A stretch of 64,000 nt of DNA from Solibacillus daqui. GTDB taxonomy: Bacteria > Bacillota > Bacilli > Bacillales_A > Planococcaceae. The position numbers and the translations under genes were made by a program. The first letter of the stretch is position 1; the number at the start of each line of letters is the position of its first letter. The notes below the pieces were generated by a model. That model searched no databases. It had not been told where the DNA came from and saw only the letters and a list, made by a program, of their open reading frames with translations. Shown in pieces: positions 35,691 to 43,573 of the stretch. The stretch covers positions 3,204,001 to 3,268,000 of the forward strand of contig NZ_CP114887.1 in the NCBI RefSeq assembly GCF_028747805.1, in the 5' to 3' direction.

Positions 35691-35913
35691 CTATTGTAAA
35701 ATTTGCCTTAAACCTTTTATATATTCATAGTACATACCATCGAATTGAGGGTATTTTTTAAAATTATCAACTTGATCCACCCAATGAGTTTGATTAATAC
35801 CTACTTTTGTTTCTAAGAATATTTCCATCTCCCTCTTGGTAACCAGTATAAATTGTTAGTAGAAACAGATTGTTTTTTTCTTTGTAAACCCTACAATTAA
35901 ATTTCGCTATCAT
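35691..35913 (-). pseudogene. Small frameshifted gene of unknown function
   Basis: ATG 35913 follows AAAGGAGAG and reads MIAKFNCRVYKEKNNLFLL to a stop after 39 codons. Shifting frame near residue 33 gives ETKVGINQTHWVDQVDNF and YPQFDGMYYEYIKGLRQILQ to a stop at 35693. Both halves look like coding sequence, so one frameshift has split an about 70-residue gene. Confidence 0.5.
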
Positions 35914-35940
35914 ATACTTTCTCTCCTTTATAAATAAAAA

Positions 35941-36020
35941 GAGCAGTACCATTATTTATAGTCAAAAAAAAGAAGCTTTTTCTAAAAAAGCTTTTCCTGA
36001 CCATAGTAATAGCACTGCTC
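35941..36020. repeat. Long imperfect hairpin with an inner hairpin, MITE-like
   Basis: GAGCAGT (35941) and ACTGCTC (36014-36020) end an imperfect inverted repeat that continues inward (ACCATTATTTATAGTCA against TGACCATAGTAATAG) and encloses a second hairpin around AAGCTTTT/AAAAGCTT. It is a small folded unit in a gene-free stretch. Confidence 0.45.
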
Positions 36021-36402
36021 TTGAAGTGATCACAGCTACCACCAAAAAATGAATCCACCTCACTCAAAGGAAGGCTCTCAGTCGTTCCTATAGCTCCACA
36101 GATAGCTTTTGTGGCTTACATGAAATTCAACTTATAATTGATTTTTAACCTTGTACCTATACTCATTTCAAATAAAAAACGAGATAAACACTTAGTTTAT
36201 CCCACCTCTTTACTACTCTTATTCAATTGCTTCAGAAACAGTTGAGCTTACTATGTGTACTCATTGAAACACACTTGACCAATTGTTAATTTAGCTTCGT
36301 AGGAACGCTCATAGTCACTTTTCCGACCTTTCATAAGCCTTATTACAAATTTCAACTTCAAAAGGTTATGTTTACTACAAATTTAATATTTGCTCGTGAT
36401 AA
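36021..36402. other. Non-coding stretch after the hairpin
   Basis: About 380 nt with no supported gene. A short inverted repeat AGATAAACACTTAGTTTATC lies near 36182-36201. Confidence 0.35.
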
Positions 36403-38067
36403 TTAATCACCAAATACCATCTTGTCATAATCAGCCCTATACATCCATTTAAAGCCACCTGCTACATTACGCTTTCCTTTACAACAGCTAGAAATATGAC
36501 CATAAGATTTGATATTATTTTTCAAACCTGCTTCTGTAATTGAATTGTATTCGTCAAGTAACTCTAGACTATCGTTTAATTTCACAACACTTTTTCTAGA
36601 AGATGATTTATTAGGAAGAGTTTTAGGTAATTCTCCACTTAGCAAATATTCTTCGTAATCTGATTTATACAACCATTTAAAGCCATACGCTTCTTCATTA
36701 AAACCTAGTAAACACTTATTAATTTTATGTTTTTTATTAGTAACATCATAATAAGTAGTAGCTGAACTAATAGAATCCCATTCTTTAATAAACTTCATTT
36801 TTAAACTTAACTGGATTATTTTTCTCTTATGTTTTGGTGAAGTATTAAAATCACATTTATTAATTTCACTCCATTTTTTAAGATATCGACGAACCATTTC
36901 ACGGTGTATTTTTAATTCTACCGCAATAAGCTCAATATCCTTTATACCATCATTCCACAGTAACAAACATTGGTGACTCAGAGATGTTTGCGCTACATTT
37001 TCAACTTCCATCCAATCTACAGTACTTAAATCGAAAAAAGTAGTTAAAGGACTATTTACAATGTTCATCTTTATACAATCTAAGTCACTTTCTCTAGAAT
37101 CAATCACTATATAATGTTGAATGTTATTTTTTAACGCTAGTATTTGTTTTTCTGCATCATTATTTATTTCTTCTTCTAAATTTCTCCCGCCTTGTGTTCT
37201 AAAACCACCATTAAAATGTTGCCCTCCGTGTGTTTCAATTATCATATTCAACGAAGGTATATAAAAATCAAAACGTTTATTCTCAGACCAATCAAATGGC
37301 TTTCCATGCTCAAACTGAACGTTTAACTGTTTTAAAACTTCTCTCATAACTCTCTCAGGATACTTAATTCCACCTGAACACATGGAACAAGATAAACCAT
37401 AGATATTTACATCTGCGATTTTTTTGTTTTTGATATGTTCATCACAATTCGAACATCTCCAATCAACTTTATGTTTGCTAAATTGCATATATTTTTGCCC
37501 GTCATTTTTATTGAATAGTAAGTTTGCTAATTGAGGATTGGTAGTAGCCATATCGTTAAACCCAACTAATATAGCTCTATTGGTACAGTATATGCATTCT
37601 CCACCATTAGCTCTGTGCTTTATCGTTTGGGGGTAACTATGACCTTTTTTACACCTCCACCAAACGCTTTCGTTACTCTTAGGAGTATACATGTCAGGTG
37701 TCTTCTCATTTTTCTCATAATCCCATTCTTCTGAAATAGTTGGGAACTCTATTAAAAAATTCTTTCTTTTAGAAGCATATCTACCTGAACAATAGGGGCA
37801 GTCTGAATTGTTGCCTGCTCTATGTCCTATTGCAACAACCCATTGATGCTCAGTAGGATAAACCTTACAACACCAATATGCGCTTTTGTTGCTCCATTTA
37901 GTGACCTCATAAACAATCAATCCTAATTCTTCGTTTTTTTCAAAATCCCATTCAATAAATAGCTCAGGTCGTACCTTTAATATTGCATTATCTTTTGTAA
38001 TCTTATTTTCATCTAATTTAGTACCATTTCGTATATTTACGAATTCATATTCACTCATGAAAATCAC
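36403..38067 (-). CDS. Homing-endonuclease-like protein: zinc ribbons + PD-(D/E)XK-like nuclease + NUMOD/IENR1 modules
   Basis: 554 residues. Residues 30-230 hold three zinc-ribbon repeats with the pattern W-x-C/W-W-R-C...H...C-x-x-C (DUF4379-like). Residues 235-310 look like a Vsr/DUF559 nuclease: PERVMREVL, F-D-W-S-E-N-K-R-F-D-F-Y-I-P, then I-I-E-T-H-G-G-Q-H-F with the catalytic acids. After a helical linker with an HTH-like segment (about 370-405) come two IENR1/NUMOD DNA-binding modules (about 420-480 and 505-550), each ending in a G-F-K-W-x-Y-x-x-D-Y motif. This build is that of free-standing homing endonucleases; there is no intron or intein around it. It is a single gene with AGGAGTGA-like ribosome site. 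Confidence 0.7.
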   Translation of the reverse strand: MIFMSEYEFVNIRNGTKLDENKITKDNAILKVRPELFIEWDFEKNEELGLIVYEVTKWSNKSAYWCCKVYPTEHQWVVAIGHRAGNNSDCPYCSGRYASKRKNFLIEFPTISEEWDYEKNEKTPDMYTPKSNESVWWRCKKGHSYPQTIKHRANGGECIYCTNRAILVGFNDMATTNPQLANLLFNKNDGQKYMQFSKHKVDWRCSNCDEHIKNKKIADVNIYGLSCSMCSGGIKYPERVMREVLKQLNVQFEHGKPFDWSENKRFDFYIPSLNMIIETHGGQHFNGGFRTQGGRNLEEEINNDAEKQILALKNNIQHYIVIDSRESDLDCIKMNIVNSPLTTFFDLSTVDWMEVENVAQTSLSHQCLLLWNDGIKDIELIAVELKIHREMVRRYLKKWSEINKCDFNTSPKHKRKIIQLSLKMKFIKEWDSISSATTYYDVTNKKHKINKCLLGFNEEAYGFKWLYKSDYEEYLLSGELPKTLPNKSSSRKSVVKLNDSLELLDEYNSITEAGLKNNIKSYGHISSCCKGKRNVAGGFKWMYRADYDKMVFGD

Positions 38068-38460
38068 TCCTCATAAAAGATTATTTATAACTCTAACTTT
38101 AATTATATATAAAAAAACAAAACTACCTACCTCATAAAATAAAAAAATACACCTAGTAGTAACTAGATGCATTTAGGTAAAAGTTACTCTCCTAGTACAA
38201 CAAAAAAAGAGTAGCTCTCAAAAAGTATTAAAAACTGTTAATTATGGAGGTTAATTTTAATTCTACAAAATCATCATTGTAGAAGAAAACTCTATCATTT
38301 CATCGATATACTTATTTACTTCAATCTCTCGAACAACCATATTAGCCCCAATGAATCACGACTTATTTTCACCTTTGCTGCTACTACGCAGTATAAATTA
38401 CTTAATCAATCAACAGATACATTCTTAGGAAACTGTCAGCTAAAAAGAAAGACTACTTTA
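38068..38460. other. Non-coding stretch
   Basis: About 390 nt without a supported gene; A-rich with a weak inverted repeat near 38140-38180. Confidence 0.3.
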
Positions 38461-38461
38461 A

Positions 38462-38578
38462 GCTGAATAGAAATAGTCAATCGCTGTCGTATCGTCTAAA
38501 TTAACAACTTCATTTTTACACTCGTGACAAAACCAATATATTCCTTTAATATAATTCCATACCAAATAAATTACTAGT
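38462..38578 (-). pseudogene. 3' fragment encoding a CxxC end
   Basis: The frame reads LVWNYIKGIYWFCHECKNEV and on to IDYFYSA with a stop near 38462. It looks like the zinc-binding C-terminal end of a phage- or plasmid-type protein. A stop lies a few codons upstream and there is no ribosome site, so it is a remnant. It runs into the promoter side of the synthetase gene. Confidence 0.35.
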
Positions 38579-38591
38579 GGAGGACAATTAA

Positions 38592-39611
38592 TTGAGTATT
38601 AAAGTATCTAGTACCGCTTCAAACTTAGATATCATAAAAATCGAAACAGAATTTTCACAACGACTACCTATTTACCAACGCCTTGAAAATGAAGGTGTTT
38701 ATGTGCTAGAACAAGCTTTAGATATCTCAGATTTAAAGGTACATCACATCATTTCGAGAATAAAAGAAAAAAAGTCATTCTTAGATAAGATTGATAGAAA
38801 AAAAACTACAAATCCTTTCGAAGATATCACAGATATAGTTGGCATAAGATTAGTCTGCCTATTTCTATCAGATATCAATAAAATAGAAGAAATAATCTCT
38901 ACCAATTTTGATGTAATCACAAAAGACAACAAGGTTAATGATACAAACAATTCAAACACTTTTGGTTATATGTCTGCTCATTACATAGTCAAAATCAAAT
39001 CAGAATACACAGGTTTAAGGTACGATTCTATTAAAGATACTCCTTTTGAAGTACAAGTTAGAACAATCTCAATGGATGCTTGGGCAAACATCTCACACTT
39101 TTTAGAGTATAAGAGTGATAATGATATTCCACCTGAGCTTAAGCGTGATTTTAATGCACTTAGTGGTCTTTTCTATGTTGCTGATACACACTTCGAAATG
39201 TTTTATAGGGAGCGTCAAGTAAATACTCAACAAATTAACGAAGATATTGAAGGGATAATAAGTAAAAGTAATCAGTATGATGATAGAAAAATAAATTTAG
39301 ATAGTCTAAGCATTTACTTAAAAAGTAAATTCCCAACTAGAACCCACGGCAACAGTAATGATATCTCAATATTAGTCGACGAGCTAGTAACCAACGGATA
39401 TAATACAATTCAAGTACTAGATAAAAACATCGATAGGGGGTTAGAAGCTTTTAATAAATTTGAATCTGATAGGTATTCTAAAACCCCATTTATGGATGTA
39501 GGTGTTGTTAGAATTTTATTATCACTTATAGATAAAGATATTAGACACTATTTATATCCAGAGGATGATGCTAACATATATACGCCATATGAAAAATATA
39601 TTAATGATTAA
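38592..39611 (+). CDS. RelA/SpoT synthetase-domain protein (alarmone synthetase or toxSAS-like)
   Basis: 339 residues from TTG 38592 (GGAGGA is 7 nt upstream). The nucleotidyltransferase domain is at about 35-205: SRIKEKKSFLDKI (substrate lysine/arginine helix), DIVGIRLVCLF, G-Y-M-S-A-H-Y, and the catalytic E-V-Q-V-R-T with D-A-W-A. There is no HD hydrolase, TGS or ACT domain, so it is a single-function synthetase. The about 130-residue C-terminal half is unassigned and longer than in RelP/RelQ. In a mobile module such proteins may act as growth-stopping defence effectors (toxSAS, CapRel type); no obvious antitoxin gene adjoins, though the next plus-strand gene is a membrane protein. Confidence 0.75.
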   Translation: MSIKVSSTASNLDIIKIETEFSQRLPIYQRLENEGVYVLEQALDISDLKVHHIISRIKEKKSFLDKIDRKKTTNPFEDITDIVGIRLVCLFLSDINKIEEIISTNFDVITKDNKVNDTNNSNTFGYMSAHYIVKIKSEYTGLRYDSIKDTPFEVQVRTISMDAWANISHFLEYKSDNDIPPELKRDFNALSGLFYVADTHFEMFYRERQVNTQQINEDIEGIISKSNQYDDRKINLDSLSIYLKSKFPTRTHGNSNDISILVDELVTNGYNTIQVLDKNIDRGLEAFNKFESDRYSKTPFMDVGVVRILLSLIDKDIRHYLYPEDDANIYTPYEKYIND

Positions 39612-39919
39612 ATAACTTTTTGAACATTGCTTAGACGTCTGTTTTAAAAAGTAGCAGGAAGTCATAAATGAAATAACTTATATCAAGATAAGCTTGTTTA
39701 ATATCATCATGACTTGCTTTAAAATGTTTCCTAAAAGTTTTCCATTGGCTCTTAGTGAGTAGCAATCTAATTGCGTTCTCATTACGAGCCTTTTTAGCTT
39801 CATTGATAAACAACAGGTTATTCTTGGTATACATTCATTTTTTACCAACACATTACACTATATGTTATAATTCCCTGAAAATATATCAAAATATCATAAT
39901 TAAATTCAAAGGAGGACTT

Positions 39920-40609
39920 ATGCACAAACTTTTAACAATTCTATTAATAATATTTTTTCTTCTACTAATTTCAATTAAATTTTGGTTAATCAATATTCCT
40001 GAGTTCATTCCAATTGGTTCGGAAATTGGTGAAATTGTCGAAAATACTGCAATTAGTTATATAGCGGCATATATTTTTTACTTATTGCAAGTGTGGTATC
40101 CGAATCGCTTAAAAGAAAAAAAAGCCCGCCTAAAATTTATTTCACCCCTAAAAAATATTAAAGGTGACTTAAAATCAATTCTAAAAATCTTTTTTGATTT
40201 AGAAAAACAAAAAGGCCAAAAAATAACTTACAAAGATATTGAGCATATAAACTTACTTGCCAAAAAAGCTCCTATTTCATTTGCAGTTGGGGTTAATAGT
40301 TTAAAGAAAGCCGACTATGTTGAGTTCATACAACTTGTGCATACTCAAATAAAAAGTCATATAAGTAAAATTGAAAATTGGAACGATTTTGATTTCCAAC
40401 TAAAAGATTTACTTGAAAAAATAGATAACTCAAAAGTCTTCAGTTACACAAAAGATGTTAATGTAACTCTTAAAACTCTCCTCCCTAGTGGAATTGAACT
40501 TAGCCCAATTGCAATGGCTGATTCGCTAAATGACTTATATAGCTACTATACAGAATTAAATGACTATATTATTGATAATGAAAACAAGATTAAGAAAAAC
40601 ATATAATAA
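39920..40609 (+). CDS. Membrane-anchored protein of unknown function
   Basis: 228-229 residues from ATG 39920, which has AAAGGAGGA just upstream; the frame extends back to 39755 without a ribosome site. Two membrane helices lie near residues 3-24 and 42-62, followed by a cytoplasmic helical domain (about 65-228). No known domain. It follows the RelA/SpoT-like gene by about 310 nt and ends in a hairpin at 40640-40688. A partner role is possible but unproven. Confidence 0.6.
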
Positions 40610-40639
40610 ACTGCTATTCATTAAATTTTATTTTTTATA

Positions 40640-40692
40640 AATGACCAAAGAGCATATGTACCAAATCCCCCTAAGCTTTTTGGTCATTATTT
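40640..40692 (+). terminator. Hairpin after the membrane protein gene
   Basis: AATGACCAAA (40640-40649) pairs with TTTGGTCATT (40679-40688); the loop is long (29 nt), and ATTTTC follows. Confidence 0.5.
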
Positions 40693-40780
40693 TCTATACT
40701 TTTATTTACATTCACTTCATCACATTCAGCAAACATAATAGCTGTTGGCAATTGTTTCTCTTTAGTGATTTCCATTGATT

Positions 40781-41644
40781 TCACTTCATACTAGGGCTCT
40801 CAATAATGTTTAATGCTTGATTGCGAATTTCTTTAGCTACTTCTGAATCACGTAGCATAAAGCCTATCAATAAGATTGCTCTAGGTGAGAAGATTGTTGC
40901 TCCACGCTTAGAGATTCCTAGCTCACTTAAAAAGGTGCTATCTGAACCCTTTAGAACTTCTGTAGAAAATTCTCGATAAGTAGTCATTTTCATACCATTG
41001 TTCTCAAGTTCTTCTTTGTTGCGTTCCATAGTCTTATCCTTCTGTTCAATTGGTTTAATCGTGTATTCGTTAATATCTTGCTTCTTAGAAGAACCTTCAA
41101 TATAGTTTCCACAATTAACGAATATCACGTTCTTAGATACAGCTTCTTTGATTTTGCTCTTAGCTGTTCGTTCTGAGCATTGGAGCAACTCTGCCCAACG
41201 TGTATAAGGACACTTAAAGAAGCCTTTATCTTTGTTTGCCCATCGAGCAACACATACATAGATATAAAGCATATCTACATCTTTTGTCTTTGTGATAACT
41301 TCATACAGAACTTGCGTATGGTTCTCTCGATTTTCAGGCATATGGAAAGTTAACTGCTCTTTGCTCGAACTATCTTTCCAATCCGAATTATCAACAACTA
41401 AAAGTGTTTTTTCTAATATCTCCTCCATTGCACTATTAAGCTTTGCAACAATGGTACTTCGCTTAGAGCCATATACACCTTCTAGCTGTTGAATCAAAAC
41501 ATCTCTATTTGTAGAAAATGTCTTGTTCATATTCAGTTGTGAATTAATCAGTACGTACAGATATAAACCATTAACCGAGAGATGTGTCTCTGTATTTTCA
41601 GTTATCAATCTATTCTGTAACTTTACAAAAATCTTATTATTAAT
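40781..41644 (-). CDS. Winged-helix replication-type protein (plasmid/phage), probable ATT start
   Basis: 287 residues if started at ATT 41644, where GAGAGGGTGA sits 7 nt upstream, giving (M)NNKIFVKLQNRLITEN. The first standard start, TTG 41608 (275 aa), has no ribosome site. Two winged-helix-like regions are seen (about 20-85 and 115-190, the latter with C-P-Y-T-R-W-A-E-L-L-Q-C-S-E-R-T-A-K-S-K-I). The last 50 residues (ISKRGATIFSPRAILLIGFM...AKEIRNQALNI) recall phage antirepressor and replication proteins. A role in replication initiation or regulation of the mobile module is inferred. Confidence 0.55.
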   Translation of the reverse strand: MNNKIFVKLQNRLITENTETHLSVNGLYLYVLINSQLNMNKTFSTNRDVLIQQLEGVYGSKRSTIVAKLNSAMEEILEKTLLVVDNSDWKDSSSKEQLTFHMPENRENHTQVLYEVITKTKDVDMLYIYVCVARWANKDKGFFKCPYTRWAELLQCSERTAKSKIKEAVSKNVIFVNCGNYIEGSSKKQDINEYTIKPIEQKDKTMERNKEELENNGMKMTTYREFSTEVLKGSDSTFLSELGISKRGATIFSPRAILLIGFMLRDSEVAKEIRNQALNIIESPSMK

Positions 41645-42295
41645 TTTTGTTCACCCTCTCTTGTTCTTTCTTTAATAAAGTTCTTTCTTTAAACAGGGTA
41701 ATAATGGTGTCATGAAGATACTCATATGTAGGTTGATGATTGATAATGGAGAAGCTAAATGAACCCAGATTTGCACAAGTGTTTCATTAAGTAAATTGTT
41801 ATTGATTAACAATAAAAAGACACCCTTAAACTAATGTTTAAAAGTGTCTGTCATTTGAAATGATTTGGTTTCCGTTCTTGTGTTCTTAGACCAAATTCTC
41901 AAAACAACAGATTACTCCTAGCATAGTCAAGTCCATAAAAAAGTTCATATCTAATAAGCCTGTTATGATACATAAAAGGCAAATTTAAATAAACCCATAG
42001 AAAAGGACTTCAAAAACCTATTTGACTGTACTAGGCACATGCTCTATTAAAAGAGTGTCTGTTTGCTGTGAGTGCCTAAAAAATACCCTATACTATTAAT
42101 TTTATGTCATTTCGCTACTTTTGAACGTGTTTTTTGGAAAATAGTTTTAAAATATTAATTTTATTTTTCTTTAAACCTACATCAACATATTTCTAGTTAA
42201 TATTAAGCTTGAGTTAAGGACAAAGGCTTGGTGCAATAATGGCTGCCTACATCATAGAATAAACCTGAATCTAAGACATAGACAGCCATAATAAT
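41645..42295. other. Non-coding region between the integrase and the replication-type gene
   Basis: About 650 nt without a gene. It contains a hairpin (AGACACCCTTAAAC at 41816-41829 against GTTTAAAAGTGTCT, loop TAAT) with a T-run on the minus strand, probably terminating transcripts from the integrase side. Confidence 0.5.
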
Positions 42296-43265
42296 TTACA
42301 GATACTCCCTTAAGTCCTTTGCTACTTCTTCAACATCTAAGTCCAAATACTGTGTAGTGACAGCTAAATCTGAATGACCAAGAGCTTTTGAAATTAATGC
42401 TACGCTAGCTCCATTGTCATGTAAGTTTTTTGCATAGGCTCTTCTAATAGCATGAGCATTAATATTCTCTAACCCAAACCGCTTAGCATACTTGCTCAGT
42501 TGCTTTGAGATAGCATTATTAGATGATTTACTTGTATTCATTGGTGAACCATTTTGAGTAATAAACACATTACTATTATCTGTTTTATAGTATTCTCGAA
42601 TCCCATCATTCAATCTGAGGAGCATTTTCAACATATCTGCAAGCTCCTTCGTTATCGGTAACTTCAAGAACTTATGGTTCTTCAACGATGAGCCATCTAG
42701 ATTCAAACAGAGGTTTTCAAAGTCTATATGATGCTCTCTAAGCTCTCCTAGCGTTCGAATATGAATACCTGTCTTATACATCAACTTGACCGCGCAAGCG
42801 TCTCTAAATCCTATGAATGTTGTCTTATCAATCAATTGTAGCAAGTGGTCTATATCTGTTTCTTTTGCTCCCTTTTTAACCTCTTTATCAACCTTTATTT
42901 GAATGTTGCTCCAAAAGCGTTCTTTGAGCCACCCATTGTTATGAAACTTGCTAAGAACCGCTTTTGTTGATTTCAAACGAATTAATTTAGTACGTTGGCT
43001 TACAGCTATTGAACCTAAGTAGTTATAGATACTATCAATAATGATTTCTTCAACATACTCAATGCCATTAATATCTACAAATTGTTTAAAGATATATTCG
43101 TAGCTGTCAATAGTGCGCGGTCTATTCCCTGCTACACGCATTTGATTAAAAATTGAATTCGTTGCTTCTGCTATCGGCTTCCCCTTAAGCTTCTTCTGTT
43201 TGAATCATGTCTACGGCTTCACTTCCAACAGCAAATATGCCATGCTTTCTCTTTCGAATGGACAT
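42296..43265 (-). pseudogene. Tyrosine recombinase/integrase split by a frameshift near its N-terminus
   Basis: The main frame (42296-43141 and its open extension) encodes a core-binding domain and a catalytic domain with R (GIHIRTLGEL), H-x-x-R (NAHAIRRAYAKNL), H/G (ALGHSDLAVTTQYL) and the nucleophile Tyr. Its natural N-terminus lies in the other frame: ATG 43265, behind AGGAGG, reads MSIRKRKHGIFAVGSEAVDM to QTEEA and a stop, while the main frame continues K-L-K-G-K-P-I-A-E-A-T. One net indel near 43190-43200 separates them. Either the enzyme is inactive, or it is made from an internal start or by frameshifting. It lies 72 nt from repeat B, as expected for an att-linked integrase. Confidence 0.7.
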
Positions 43266-43336
43266 AAAAAACCTCCTAATATTGTCATTAGAAGGTCTAC
43301 GAATAAGCTCAAATATGTCAATTTTCCATAGGGATA

Positions 43337-43485
43337 AGAAAAGGGATATTGTCCAAGAGTTCAACTTCCGTTCAATATCCCTTGTCTGTTAAATCGTTGA
43401 TATGACTACGTTTGTAGCCACTTTATGTATGGAGACGGCGGGTGTTCTATCTATCAAACCAGAAAACCTTATTATATCAACGTTT
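43337..43485 (+). repeat. Repeat B, best-preserved recombination-type element
   Basis: It contains an inverted repeat AAGGGATATTG (43341-43351) / CAATATCCCTT (43373-43383), then GTTGATAT (43395-43402) inverted against ATATCAAC (43473-43480), with CTAC-GTTT-GTAG between, GACGGCGGG (43434-43442) and the end TTATATCAACGTTT. Related copies lie at 29.5 and 33 kb and the end sequence recurs at 60.1 kb. It lies next to the integrase gene and 90 nt from the end of the large defence-type operon. Confidence 0.7.
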
Positions 43486-43573
43486 ACAAGGCTTTTCTGA
43501 TCATCGAAAATTGCTCTTACAAAGGAATTAATAAGGTTTTAGAAATTTGCTTACGGAGACTTTATTAAATTTA

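Noticed and set aside
39631..39834. 67-codon minus-strand frame between the RelA/SpoT-like and membrane protein genes
   Set aside because: No ribosome site before its ATG. It could be a small protein or remnant, but the evidence is too thin to list.
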